Shown: positions 1 to 7,689 of the stretch, piece by piece
Numbering within the stretch: position 1 is the first letter of the stretch
Layout of the letters: each line of letters opens with the position of its first letter
Assembly (NCBI GenBank): GCA_944324395.1
Contig: CALUWC010000002.1
Coordinates: 1 to 64,000, forward strand
Source of the DNA: Candidatus Gastranaerophilales bacterium
GTDB taxonomy: Bacteria > Cyanobacteriota > Vampirovibrionia > Gastranaerophilales > Gastranaerophilaceae
DNA length: 64,000 nt
Direction of reading: 5' to 3'
Position numbers and translations under genes: made by a program
Notes under the pieces: generated by a model
Told to the model about the DNA's origin: nothing
Seen by the model: the letters and a program-made list of their open reading frames with translations, nothing else
The model's database searches: none

Positions 1-30
1 TTAAATTTCTAAAATTATCTGTCCCAAAAT

Positions 31-68
31 TCCCGAACTGGCTGTCAAATATTCCTGAACTGGTTGTT
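31..68. repeat. Short direct repeat, two ~16-bp units
   Basis: Two near-identical units of the form TTCCYGAACTGGYTGT lie at 31-46 and 53-68, differing by C/T changes only. No gene can be supported in the first 221 bases; on the minus strand there is only a short open stretch without a start. The repeat may be the remnant of a larger element cut by the window edge, or a binding site. Confidence 0.4.
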
Positions 69-221
69 CTTTTACACAGACATTTCAATCCTGTACGGTT
101 AAAATGATTTTACCCCTTAAAGTGGCTTTGTGTTTAGGTTTTAACCTGCCGGAAGTGTCCGAAAATAATCAAACCATGCGTTTCTTTACATCTGTTACTT
201 CTCATCAAATCAACGGATTAT

Positions 222-1307
222 TTACAATTGGCTGTATATTTTTTCTTTTTCTTTTTGAATCAGTTCAGCCAATATTTTATTTATTTTTGCCTGTGATTTA
301 TAAGTCCTGTCTATAATTCTCGAATTAATTTTAATCTGATGAGTTTGATTGTATTTTTCAATATCTTTTTGGGCTTTTTCTATTATTGTATCAGTTTTTG
401 CCAGAAGTTGTTTATATGTATGATGAATTTCTTCTTCCGAAAGATTTGTCGTATGGTAATATTTATTTTCAGATAAAAATTTGTCAATCGTCTCAAATAC
501 AACAGCGTTGTCTTTTTCATTCTCTTCAAATTTTTGAATTTTATAATTTAATTTTTCAAACCTTTTTATTGTGTCATAAGAAATCTTCTTACTTTTGTAA
601 TCTTTAATAATTTGTTCTGCTTCTGTTGTTATATCTGCGGCATCAGTATATCCGGAAATAAGAAACAGCATTACGGCTGTTTTATTTTGTTCATTAAGCT
701 GTTTTATCTTTTCATGAAATTCCGGAAGATTTTTGGACGAAATGTTGTCTAAATCTTCATCTAGATTTTGTTTAATCTCAATATATTTGTCATGATACGG
801 CTTTAGAGTTTGAAAATAACCATCATCTCTATGCATTTTTACCCTGCTCTTATTTATTTCATTTAGAATTCTGTCTGTTGAATATGTCGGGTGAGCCTCA
901 ACAAACCTGACGGTTCTTTCAAATTCTTGAATATTAGATGCATATTTTTCATACAACATAGCATTTTGCACTGACTTTTTAAATTTTTCACCACGCATAG
1001 CCGAAAATTTTTTATTCATCAGTTCTGTTTCATATTTGTTTATAAGTTTCAATTTTTCCTGCGAATCATAACCGATTTTACCAAGCAGCCTAAATTGCTC
1101 CTTATGCTGCTCTTGATATGGAAGAATAATATTTTGAACATCTTTTTGTAATTGATTTACCTGATTGTCAAAAAAATCTCCGGAATGGTAAAAGCGATCC
1201 TCTCCTGTGAAAACAGGTTTTATATTATAACTGCTGCTATTGTTATTTACATTTTTATTTTGTAATCCTGAAGAATAAATATTAACACTGATTGGCAGAA
1301 TTTTCAT
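222..1307 (-). CDS. Coiled-coil hypothetical protein, 361 aa
   Basis: I do not recognise a family. The protein is rich in Lys, Glu, Gln and Asn and almost entirely helical in character, with long heptad-like stretches (roughly residues 45-130 and 160-361), so a coiled-coil or helical-bundle protein is likely. The first ~35 residues are Asn/Ser-rich and low-complexity, ending near KPVFTG. There is no signal peptide and no membrane segment. The start is well supported by an AGGAGG Shine-Dalgarno six bases upstream. It stands alone; the tRNA region lies upstream of it on the other strand. It is probably cytosolic, function unknown. Confidence 0.75.
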   Translation of the reverse strand: MKILPISVNIYSSGLQNKNVNNNSSSYNIKPVFTGEDRFYHSGDFFDNQVNQLQKDVQNIILPYQEQHKEQFRLLGKIGYDSQEKLKLINKYETELMNKKFSAMRGEKFKKSVQNAMLYEKYASNIQEFERTVRFVEAHPTYSTDRILNEINKSRVKMHRDDGYFQTLKPYHDKYIEIKQNLDEDLDNISSKNLPEFHEKIKQLNEQNKTAVMLFLISGYTDAADITTEAEQIIKDYKSKKISYDTIKRFEKLNYKIQKFEENEKDNAVVFETIDKFLSENKYYHTTNLSEEEIHHTYKQLLAKTDTIIEKAQKDIEKYNQTHQIKINSRIIDRTYKSQAKINKILAELIQKEKEKIYSQL

Positions 1308-1461
1308 ATAAAACCTCCTGTTGTTTTATTCTCTATCTTTTTAGAAAACCTGTCAAGATAAATTTTTGCCGGTTTAATATATTGCTGCATTCTATTGTAA
1401 AAACAGATATTTTGACATACTTGCTCAAAATATTTGGATTAAATTCGAATAAATAAAAAAA

Positions 1462-1610
1462 GGGACTTATGTAGCAAATCCCACTAAAAATTTTCAAAAC
1501 AACGTCATCCAGAGCGTTAGCAAAGTATCTCAATATATAGATTTTTCGGACTATAGTCCTCAGAATGACGGGCTTTTATAGTATCTGTGAAATTTGTTAT
1601 ATAAGTTCCT
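1462..1610 (+). repeat. Inverted-repeat element (MITE-like), copy 1
   Basis: About 149 bp, closely matching a second copy at 2257-2409 in the same orientation. Its ends form an imperfect terminal inverted repeat (GGGACTTATGTA at the left, TATATAAGTTCC at the right). A nested inverted pair (GTCATCCAGAG with CTCAGAATGAC) and a central palindrome GGACTATAGTCC lie inside. No coding capacity. Structurally it resembles a miniature inverted-repeat element or a dispersed palindromic repeat; no target-site duplication is obvious. A 66-codon reading frame crossing it on the minus strand is not a believable gene. Confidence 0.75.
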
Positions 1611-1660
1611 AAAAAAAACTCTTGTATTTAAATTTTTAAGGACTAAAATAGATATTGTAA

Positions 1661-1731
1661 TCCCGGATCGTCTAGCGGCAGGACTGAAGATTCTGGCTCT
1701 TCCAACGGTGGTTCGAATCCATCTCCGGGAG
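1661..1731 (+). tRNA. tRNA-Gln (anticodon CTG)
   Basis: A full cloverleaf can be drawn: 7-bp acceptor stem TCCCGGA/TCCGGGA, D arm, anticodon stem GAAGA/TCTTC with loop TTCTGGC (anticodon CTG, reading CAG), and T arm with GTTCGAATC. The U1-A72 pair and G73 are typical Gln identity elements. CCA is not encoded. A strong intrinsic terminator follows at once. Confidence 0.9.
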
Positions 1732-1734
1732 TTT

Positions 1735-1768
1735 AAAAAACGGCATTTTTAGATGCCGTTTTTTTTAT
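1735..1768 (+). terminator. Intrinsic terminator of tRNA-Gln
   Basis: Nine-bp stem AAACGGCAT/ATGCCGTTT with a six-base loop, followed by an unbroken T tract, directly after the tRNA. Confidence 0.9.
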
Positions 1769-2066
1769 TTGTGAGAATATCGAGTTTACTAAAATCGAAG
1801 ATTTTAAAAACGAGACTATTCGAGCGTGGAGGAAATCAAAGACAGGCAAGAACGAAGTGAGAGCCGAGGAGTGAATATACTAAAAAAGACACCCGAAGGT
1901 GTCTTTAAAATGGCGGGAACGACGAGGCTGTCTTGGCCTACTCGCGATAAACGGGACTCCAAACTTTCTTTTCAGCAACAAAGTTGCTTCCAAAGAAAGC
2001 TCCTTCGCCCTCTGCTCGCAGGCCGCTCAAACTCAAAAAGAGTTTTCGTCTCTATCATTCAAAATT
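1769..2066. other. Non-coding stretch between the two tRNAs with a tRNA-like fragment
   Basis: I see no credible gene here. It holds a terminator-like hairpin at 1885-1906 (AAAGACACC/GGTGTCTTT, loop CGAA). This is followed at 1914-1929 by sixteen bases identical to the complement of the tRNA-Asp 3' end (CGGGAACGACGAGGCT), and after an interruption by ACTCGCGA at 1940-1947, also found in the tRNA. The order hairpin plus tRNA end repeats the arrangement of the intact tRNA-Asp at 2067-2176. It is probably a truncated tRNA copy, as often left by integration at a tRNA gene. Confidence 0.55.
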
Positions 2067-2097
2067 AAAAAGCGGTAGAAAAAATCTACCGCTTTTT
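2067..2097 (-). terminator. Intrinsic terminator of tRNA-Asp
   Basis: Thirteen-bp stem AAAAAGCGGTAGA/TCTACCGCTTTTT with a five-base loop, just downstream of the tRNA on the minus strand. The A and T runs on both sides would let it work in either direction. Confidence 0.9.
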
Positions 2098-2101
2098 AAT
2101 T

Positions 2102-2176
2102 CGGGAACGACGAGGCTCGAACTCGCGACCTCATGCGTGACAGGCATGCGCTCTAACCAAACTGAGCTACGCTCCC
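2102..2176 (-). tRNA. tRNA-Asp (anticodon GTC)
   Basis: Read on the minus strand it gives a 75-nt cloverleaf: acceptor stem GGGAGCG/CGTTCCC (one G-T pair), D arm GCTC/GAGC, anticodon stem CATGC/GCATG with loop CTGTCAC (anticodon GTC), T arm GCGAG-TTCGAGC-CTCGT, discriminator G73. CCA is not encoded. Followed by its own terminator. Confidence 0.92.
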
Positions 2177-2256
2177 ATAAATTGGTTACTTCTTTATTAT
2201 ATTTGCTAAAAAAAAAATTGCAATAACTTTTTTCAATTATTTAAACCTGAAACTTT

Positions 2257-2409
2257 GGAACTTATGTAGCAAATTCCAACAAAAATTTTCAAAATAGCGT
2301 CATACTGAGCGTTAGCAAAGTATCTCAATATATAGATTTTTCGGACTATAGTTCTCAGAATGGCGGAATTTTATAGTATCTTTGAAACTTACTTTACTAT
2401 ATAAGTTCC
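2257..2409 (+). repeat. Inverted-repeat element (MITE-like), copy 2
   Basis: Second copy of the element at 1462-1610, same orientation, about 153 bp. The terminal inverted repeat is cleaner here (GGAACTTATGTA at the left, TATATAAGTTCC at the right). The middle (GTTAGCAAAGTATCTC and the following AT-rich part) is almost identical in both copies. The two copies bracket the tRNA pair and the tRNA fragment. Confidence 0.75.
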
Positions 2410-2424
2410 GAAATTTTATATATA

Positions 2425-2455
2425 ATAAAAAGCCTTGATTTTCACCAAGGCTTAT
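2425..2455 (-). terminator. Terminator of the branching-enzyme gene
   Basis: Stem AAGCCTTG/CAAGGCTT with a T-rich run on the minus-strand 3' side, a short distance after the stop codon of the GH57 gene. Confidence 0.8.
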
Positions 2456-2486
2456 AAAATGAATTGTAAAATATTATATTATATCT

Positions 2487-4211
2487 TTAATCTGCGTATA
2501 ATGGTGCAAGCTTTTTAGACTGCTGCGGAATTATACCCTCTTCTATTGACATATACACACGATAATCAATATCTGAGAAGCAGTTATCTATACTCTCTAT
2601 ACCTTTTAATTCTGCATCATCAATATTACCGCTTTCAATCATATCAGCAATTTTTTCAAATCTGTCAACATGCTCTCTGAATCTATCAGTAGCATAATCT
2701 TTTGCCTGCCATGTTGTAATCAAGAACGGCCAATCTGAACTTTGCAATAATAGATTTTCTCTTGCCAATTGATTTAATGCTCTATGCAGCAGCTTATCTT
2801 CCGGAATTGTAGAATACTTATCTGCAATGGCTGTAATTCTCTTTTCACAGGCATGAATAATTGGCCACATCCATTCGGTTAAATGGTTATTCCATACATA
2901 GAAATGTCCACCCTGACCCCAAGAAGATTCAGGAATCTGAATTGCTTCAACCGGAGGATGAGAATGTAAATATTCGCCCGCAGTCATTCTTTCTACGTCA
3001 GGAACATATTGATGGAATTTTTTAATAACCTGTTTAATAAATTCAATACCTTCAAACCACCAGTGTCCAAACAACTCTGTATCAAATGACACCATTACCA
3101 AACCTTCTTTACCGTTATGTGACATCTTATAATCATTTAGCAGGTGGTAAATCAAAGTTGTATAATGATCTGAATTTTCATTGATTTTATTTAGTGCTAA
3201 AACAGGATCATACAGCATCTTATCCCCTAAATCCGTTTTAGGAGATGTAATCCTCCAGTAATGCATACCGGATTTATCATCTTTTTTGTGAAATTCTCTG
3301 AAACAGCCGTCACCCGGATAACCGTCAGCAGCAGACCAAACCTGATATCCTGCTCTGTCGTTTCTGCCCATAACAGCAACCTGAGCATCAGGCAGCCAGT
3401 ATGCAGAATATGTATCATAACCGGTAGGTTCACGTTCCGGCAGAGGTATATATTCAATATTACCGTAAATACCGACTACACGTCTGCAGCCTATAGAATT
3501 TCCGCCTTCAATAACATGAGATTCGGTAAAGAAGTATTCAATATCATTATTTTGTAATGTAACTTCTATTGCAGGCCGCCAGTGCTTTTGACCGTCCTTG
3601 CCGACATATTCATAACCTTGTCTGTATGCACATTCAGGAAGCCAGCAGCCGATTGCTTTCTTACCAAACAATCTTTTTGTAGTATCTGATCCGACTTTAA
3701 ATTGAGCATTCAAATTATTATCAGTTGCCAGCAAAGGAGAAAAACCATGAGTAGCACCTGAGGTTGTAATTTCAATACAGCCTAAGTCCTGGAATTTTTT
3801 GAATGCACTGATTAAATCCATATTATATTTATTAACAAATGAATTTTTAATATTGTTGAACCAATCAAAATAATATTTAGCCAAATATTTCAAATGTTGA
3901 GAATGCGGAACTTTAGGATCGGGATATCTGTCAAGATCCTTGGCTACACTTTCAATTCTGGAATCCAAATATTTAACAAATCCGTATTTTAAATGTTCGT
4001 CATTTAATTGTTCAGCCAATATCGGAGTAATTCCGACAGTTAATTTAGCCTTGATACCTTCATCATACAATTCTGAAATTGCATTAAGAAGAGGAACATA
4101 TGTTTCTGCCATACATTCATAAAGGTTTTCTTCACCAAACGGCCACATTCCGGCTTTTCTGTAATACGGAAGATGACTGTGTAACATAAAAACGAATTGA
4201 CCTACTGTCAT
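2487..4211 (-). CDS. 1,4-alpha-glucan branching enzyme, GH57 family (DUF1957 type)
   Basis: Makes alpha-1,6 branch points in glycogen by cutting and transferring alpha-1,4 chains; cytosolic. The 574-residue length and the N-terminal FVFMLHSHLPYYRKAG fit GH57 branching enzymes. The expected nucleophile is Glu193 in WLPECAY, and the expected acid/base Asp lies in VSFDTELFGHWW (about residue 377). I start at the ATG giving MTVGQ, because a GGAGG lies seven bases before it; an upstream TTG would place that Shine-Dalgarno inside the gene. Glycogen synthase is encoded elsewhere in the window (about 36.5 kb), so glycogen genes are scattered rather than in one operon. GH57 rather than GH13 branching enzyme is common in cyanobacteria-related and anaerobic lineages. 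Confidence 0.93.
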   Translation of the reverse strand: MTVGQFVFMLHSHLPYYRKAGMWPFGEENLYECMAETYVPLLNAISELYDEGIKAKLTVGITPILAEQLNDEHLKYGFVKYLDSRIESVAKDLDRYPDPKVPHSQHLKYLAKYYFDWFNNIKNSFVNKYNMDLISAFKKFQDLGCIEITTSGATHGFSPLLATDNNLNAQFKVGSDTTKRLFGKKAIGCWLPECAYRQGYEYVGKDGQKHWRPAIEVTLQNNDIEYFFTESHVIEGGNSIGCRRVVGIYGNIEYIPLPEREPTGYDTYSAYWLPDAQVAVMGRNDRAGYQVWSAADGYPGDGCFREFHKKDDKSGMHYWRITSPKTDLGDKMLYDPVLALNKINENSDHYTTLIYHLLNDYKMSHNGKEGLVMVSFDTELFGHWWFEGIEFIKQVIKKFHQYVPDVERMTAGEYLHSHPPVEAIQIPESSWGQGGHFYVWNNHLTEWMWPIIHACEKRITAIADKYSTIPEDKLLHRALNQLARENLLLQSSDWPFLITTWQAKDYATDRFREHVDRFEKIADMIESGNIDDAELKGIESIDNCFSDIDYRVYMSIEEGIIPQQSKKLAPLYAD

Positions 4212-4381
4212 TTTTGCCTCCAATCTGCTGAACTATACTTAATATAATTCATTTATGTACATAATATATATACCACAAAAGGACAAAAAATATAATCCTA
4301 TTTAACTAGTTCGGCTGAATAATTTTACAAATATTAACAGGAATGTATAAATACAAGAAAACATAAAAAATAAAATAACAT

Positions 4382-4702
4382 TTATAATAAACTTTTTATA
4401 AAAGAGTTAATTGCACAGAGTTTTGTCTTATCATTTTTAAGAAATTTAACCGCAGAAATAATTTCATTTTGATAATCTTCACAAGAAAGATTTTCTTTAA
4501 AACAAAACAGGTCTGATATAGAAACATTTAATGCGTTTGCAATTTTTACAAGATTATCTGGCGACGGAAAATATTTTCCTCTTTCTATAGAACTTATGCT
4601 ATTAATCTCCAAATCAATAATTTCCGCAAGTTTTTCCTGCGTAATTTTATTTAATTTCCGGTATTTCTGAATATTCTTGCCGAGATTTTCTTTAAGATTC
4701 AT
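4382..4702 (-). CDS. XRE-family transcriptional regulator
   Basis: A 106-residue DNA-binding protein. The helix-turn-helix domain (HTH_3/Cro-C1 type) covers about residues 6-62, with the typical TQEKLAEIIDLEINSISSIE recognition region and the closing PDNLVKIANALNVSISDLF. The C-terminal ~40 residues are a short helical tail of unknown role, perhaps for dimerisation. A good Shine-Dalgarno (GAGAGG) precedes the start. It is divergent from the glycosyltransferase pair at 4867-6755 with a 164-bp gap, so regulation of that pair is possible but unproven. Confidence 0.85.
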   Translation of the reverse strand: MNLKENLGKNIQKYRKLNKITQEKLAEIIDLEINSISSIERGKYFPSPDNLVKIANALNVSISDLFCFKENLSCEDYQNEIISAVKFLKNDKTKLCAINSFIKSLL

Positions 4703-4855
4703 TGCACCTCTCTTAGTAAGAATTCTATATGTTTATTTAATTCAAAATAACAATGTATCACTTGTATTTTTATATTGAAAATAAAAGTTTTGCATGTAAT
4801 ATATACATGTATTACTGTTAAAAAAACACTCAAATTACATCTAACACAGAGAAAA

Positions 4856-4866
4856 TATAGTATATT
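4856..4866 (+). promoter_or_regulatory. -10 box abutting the glycosyltransferase start
   Basis: TATAGT ends five bases before the ATG and no Shine-Dalgarno is present, so the message would begin at or very near the start codon. The -35 region is weak. Confidence 0.45.
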
Positions 4867-5898
4867 ATGCAGCAAAATATTGAAATTTCTATTATCATAC
4901 CGGTATATAATACTCAAGAATATTTGAAACAATGCTTGAATAGTATAATAAATCAATCCTATAAAGTATCTTATGAAATTATATGTATTGATGACGGTTC
5001 TACGGATAAAAGTGTTGATATACTAAATCAATATAAATCGAAATATCCGGATAACTTTAAAATTTTATATCAAAAACATTCCGGGCAAGCTGAAGCCAGA
5101 AATCTTGGAATAAAATCTGCAGCCGGGAATTTTATAATGTTTATAGATTCAGATGATTTTATCGCTGAAAATTTACTTAAAGAATGTTCTAATAAACTAA
5201 AATTTCAACCGGATGTAATTATTTTTGGAGTTAAAAAATTTTATTCTCAAAAAAACGCTTTCAAAAAAGGTCAATATTCTTCCCAATATTTTCCGGCTAA
5301 ATTTTCTATAAATAAACTATTTAAGTTTCACACAATTTGTTTCAACAAAATTTATAAAAAATCATTCTTAATTGATAACAATATTTATTTTTCAAATTTA
5401 AATACAGGAGAAGAGCAATTATTTTTCATAAAAACAGCTCTCCTTAGCAATAAAACAGAAATTATAAAAAAAGACCTGTACATCTACAGAAAACAACGTC
5501 AAAATGCTCTAACAGCAACCAAGAAGAAAAAAGACATCTCCCCAATTATTAACTGTTATGATATAGAAAAATTTCTGCAAACAGCCAATATAAATTTGGA
5601 TTTAAAACTTAAAATATTAAGCAAATACATGTTAAAAGCAATTTCATGGTATGGAAAAACAGAAAAAGATTTTGCCGATACTTATTTTTGTGAATTAGAT
5701 AAGCTGCTAAAGTACATAAAAACAACAAAAGGAAAATATTGGTGGGATTACTTCACTTTAAACCAAACTAATTCATATATACGACAAAAAACAGAATATA
5801 TAAAAGCTCAAATCATATTTTTCGTAAGAGAAAAACTTTTATATATTCCAGCAGTTATATTTTTCTTTTTATACTTAACAACTTCAGGAGATGAATAA
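4867..5898 (+). CDS. Glycosyltransferase family 2
   Basis: A 343-residue GT-A fold enzyme that moves a sugar from a nucleotide-sugar to a glycan or lipid acceptor. The N-terminus has the GT2 signature (SIIIPVYNTQEYLKQCLNSI, then IDDGSTD) and the metal-binding motif DSDD near residue 98. A C-terminal hydrophobic stretch (about 318-338, IIFFVREKLLYIPAVIFFFL) may anchor it to the membrane. It is translationally linked to the next glycosyltransferase, only two bases downstream. There is no clear Shine-Dalgarno. Donor and acceptor cannot be told from sequence; surface polysaccharide or protein glycosylation is likely. Confidence 0.88.
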   Translation: MQQNIEISIIIPVYNTQEYLKQCLNSIINQSYKVSYEIICIDDGSTDKSVDILNQYKSKYPDNFKILYQKHSGQAEARNLGIKSAAGNFIMFIDSDDFIAENLLKECSNKLKFQPDVIIFGVKKFYSQKNAFKKGQYSSQYFPAKFSINKLFKFHTICFNKIYKKSFLIDNNIYFSNLNTGEEQLFFIKTALLSNKTEIIKKDLYIYRKQRQNALTATKKKKDISPIINCYDIEKFLQTANINLDLKLKILSKYMLKAISWYGKTEKDFADTYFCELDKLLKYIKTTKGKYWWDYFTLNQTNSYIRQKTEYIKAQIIFFVREKLLYIPAVIFFFLYLTTSGDE

Positions 5899-5900
5899 CA

Positions 5901-6755
5901 ATGAATAAAATTTCAGTAATTGTACCGGTTTATAACGTTGAAAAATATTTAAAAAGGTGTTTAGACAGTATAATAAACCAAACATTCAAAGATATTGAAA
6001 TTATTTGTATTAACGACGGTTCTACAGATAATTCCGGAGAAATTCTAAATTCTTATGCCCAAAAAGATAAGCGTATCAAAATAATCGAACAAACAAATTC
6101 TGGGTTATCCGCTGTACGAAATAAAGGTATAGATATTGCATCAGGAGAATATATAAGCTTTATTGATTCTGATGATTGGATTGACAAAAACTTTTATGAA
6201 AAATTATACAATGCAGCCTGCAAAAATGATGCCGACATAGCCGCATGCGGAATAATCAGACTTAGTGAATATAGAAAAAAATACCTTCTTCAATTTGAAA
6301 AAGAAATAACCTTAGAAAACCCTGACAAAAAATTTGAAATATGTGATATACCTGACATAAATTATGTATGGAATAAAATATATAAATTAGATAAAATAAG
6401 AAAATATAATCTTAAATTTTTAGAAGGCTATGTATACGAAGATGTATTATTTACCCCACAGACAGTATTCTATTTAAAAAAACTGGTGACAGTACCTGAT
6501 ACATATTACTACTACTGGAGAACTCCTAACTCAATTGTTGCGAAGAAATCTAATAAAAAAGATCTTGAACATACAAGAACATTAGCATTAGAATTTATAA
6601 AAAAACATAAAATCAGCATTGAAAAACATATAACAAAAGTAAAACGATATAAAATTTTCGGAATATCATTTTTAAAAATAAGAACAAAAGGCAACAAAAA
6701 ACAATATCTTTTATTTAATATAATAAAATTTGGCAAAATAAAAAAGAGAGGTTAA
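5901..6755 (+). CDS. Glycosyltransferase family 2
   Basis: A 284-residue GT2 enzyme, paralogous to its upstream neighbour: ISVIVPVYNVEKYLKRCLDSI, INDGSTDNSG, then FIDSDDWID with the metal-binding Asp residues. The C-terminal third is Lys-rich and basic, without a membrane segment. The Shine-Dalgarno AGGAG sits inside the last codons of the preceding gene, so the two are probably translated together from one message. The substrate is unknown. Its stop codon lies within the loop of a strong bidirectional terminator. Confidence 0.88.
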   Translation: MNKISVIVPVYNVEKYLKRCLDSIINQTFKDIEIICINDGSTDNSGEILNSYAQKDKRIKIIEQTNSGLSAVRNKGIDIASGEYISFIDSDDWIDKNFYEKLYNAACKNDADIAACGIIRLSEYRKKYLLQFEKEITLENPDKKFEICDIPDINYVWNKIYKLDKIRKYNLKFLEGYVYEDVLFTPQTVFYLKKLVTVPDTYYYYWRTPNSIVAKKSNKKDLEHTRTLALEFIKKHKISIEKHITKVKRYKIFGISFLKIRTKGNKKQYLLFNIIKFGKIKKRG

Positions 6756-6776
6756 TTTCAACCTCTCTTTTTTATT
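6739..6776. terminator. Bidirectional terminator
   Basis: Stem of about twelve bp (AAAAGAGAGGTT/AACCTCTCTTTT) flanked by A and T runs, between the convergent glycosyltransferase and transglycosylase genes. Confidence 0.88.
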
Positions 6777-6793
6777 TTAATAATCAACAAAAC

Positions 6794-7441
6794 CTATATA
6801 GCAACTGATTGGGATTTAACCTCGACTTCCATAGGTATTTCTTTAACCAGTTCAGCATTTAAATTTCTTGCCTGCTCAATCTTAACCATTGGCAAAGGAG
6901 CCGGAGTTCCTGGCGTTGAAGCCAAAACCTTTGCTGAGCCGGATATTGAAGTCGGAATACCCTTCTTTGCTGCAACCATTGCCGGATCAGGATGAGCTTT
7001 TAGATGTCTGTAATCTGACATGATTTTTGCTACAAATCTTTTTGTTTCACCAAACGGAGGAACCGCTCTGTATTTTTTCACATTGCCGGGCCCTGCATTG
7101 TATGCTGCTAATGCCAGCTCTACAGAACCAAACATTTTGTACATGGACTTGTAATACATAATTCCGCCTTTGATGTTATCATCAAGTGAATACGGATTTA
7201 AGCCCATTCTTCTTGCTGTGGAAGGCATCAGTTGGAAGACCCCGACGGCACCATGAGAACTTCTTGCCTCGTGTCTATAACCTGATTCTGTTTTTGCAAT
7301 ACTTAATGCAATTGCCGGATCTACGCCCATTTCGATAGAATGTTTTACTATCGCTGCCTTCACTGTACTTACATTGGCCGCCTGCACAGGTGCAATAGAA
7401 ATGCACACTAATGCAATAGTGAATAGTAATAATTTTTTCAA
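6794..7441 (-). CDS. Lytic transglycosylase, SLT domain (secreted)
   Basis: A 215-residue exported enzyme that would cleave peptidoglycan between MurNAc and GlcNAc. The first ~21 residues form a signal peptide (MKKLLLFTIALVCISIAPVQA). The SLT domain covers about residues 25-135: catalytic Glu in KTESGY, then the family motifs GAVGVFQLMPSTA and ALAAYNAGPGNV. The last ~60 residues are a Pro/Ala-containing tail of unknown role. The start codon is TTG; a GAGGA Shine-Dalgarno eight bases upstream and the signal peptide right after it support this choice. Likely roles are wall turnover or opening the wall for pili or flagella. Confidence 0.92.
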   Translation of the reverse strand: MKKLLLFTIALVCISIAPVQAANVSTVKAAIVKHSIEMGVDPAIALSIAKTESGYRHEARSSHGAVGVFQLMPSTARRMGLNPYSLDDNIKGGIMYYKSMYKMFGSVELALAAYNAGPGNVKKYRAVPPFGETKRFVAKIMSDYRHLKAHPDPAMVAAKKGIPTSISGSAKVLASTPGTPAPLPMVKIEQARNLNAELVKEIPMEVEVKSQSVAI

Positions 7442-7641
7442 AATGTAATCCTCTAGTTGTAAATTGAAAATTCTCCAAAGACTACTTTTTTCTTACGTTT
7501 TTATAAGATTTCATCTTTCTTGAATATGTTTATGCAATCATCATATTACAAAAATTTAAAATTTCAACCCCAACAGAAAATACTTGCAAATCCATAATTC
7601 CGAAAAACCTCTTCTTGTAAAGGTTTTGACTATGTAAATTT

Positions 7642-7669
7642 AGTGTAAATTTTACATTAAATTTGTCAA
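7642..7669 (-). promoter_or_regulatory. Promoter for the transglycosylase gene, with palindromic operator
   Basis: On the minus strand a perfect -35 TTGACA is followed after 16 bases by TACACT. The -10 overlaps an imperfect palindrome (GTGTAAA-T-TTTACAT on the plus strand, 7643-7657). The same palindrome is perfect upstream of typA. The predicted leader is about 190 nt and carries a small hairpin (AAAACCT/AGGTTTT) near 7604-7629, which could be an attenuator or the comEC terminator. Confidence 0.5.
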
Positions 7670-7689
7670 GTTTCCCAATTATTGAATTA

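Noticed and set aside
1333-1533. 66-codon minus-strand gene
   Set aside because: It overlaps the inverted-repeat element and has no ribosome site.
1826-2226. Two 80-codon plus-strand frames near the tRNA genes
   Set aside because: They run across terminators, the tRNA fragment and the antisense of tRNA-Asp; no protein-like composition.
4867-6755. Part of a large capsule or O-antigen cluster
   Set aside because: Only two glycosyltransferases are present; no flippase, polymerase or sugar-nucleotide genes are nearby.
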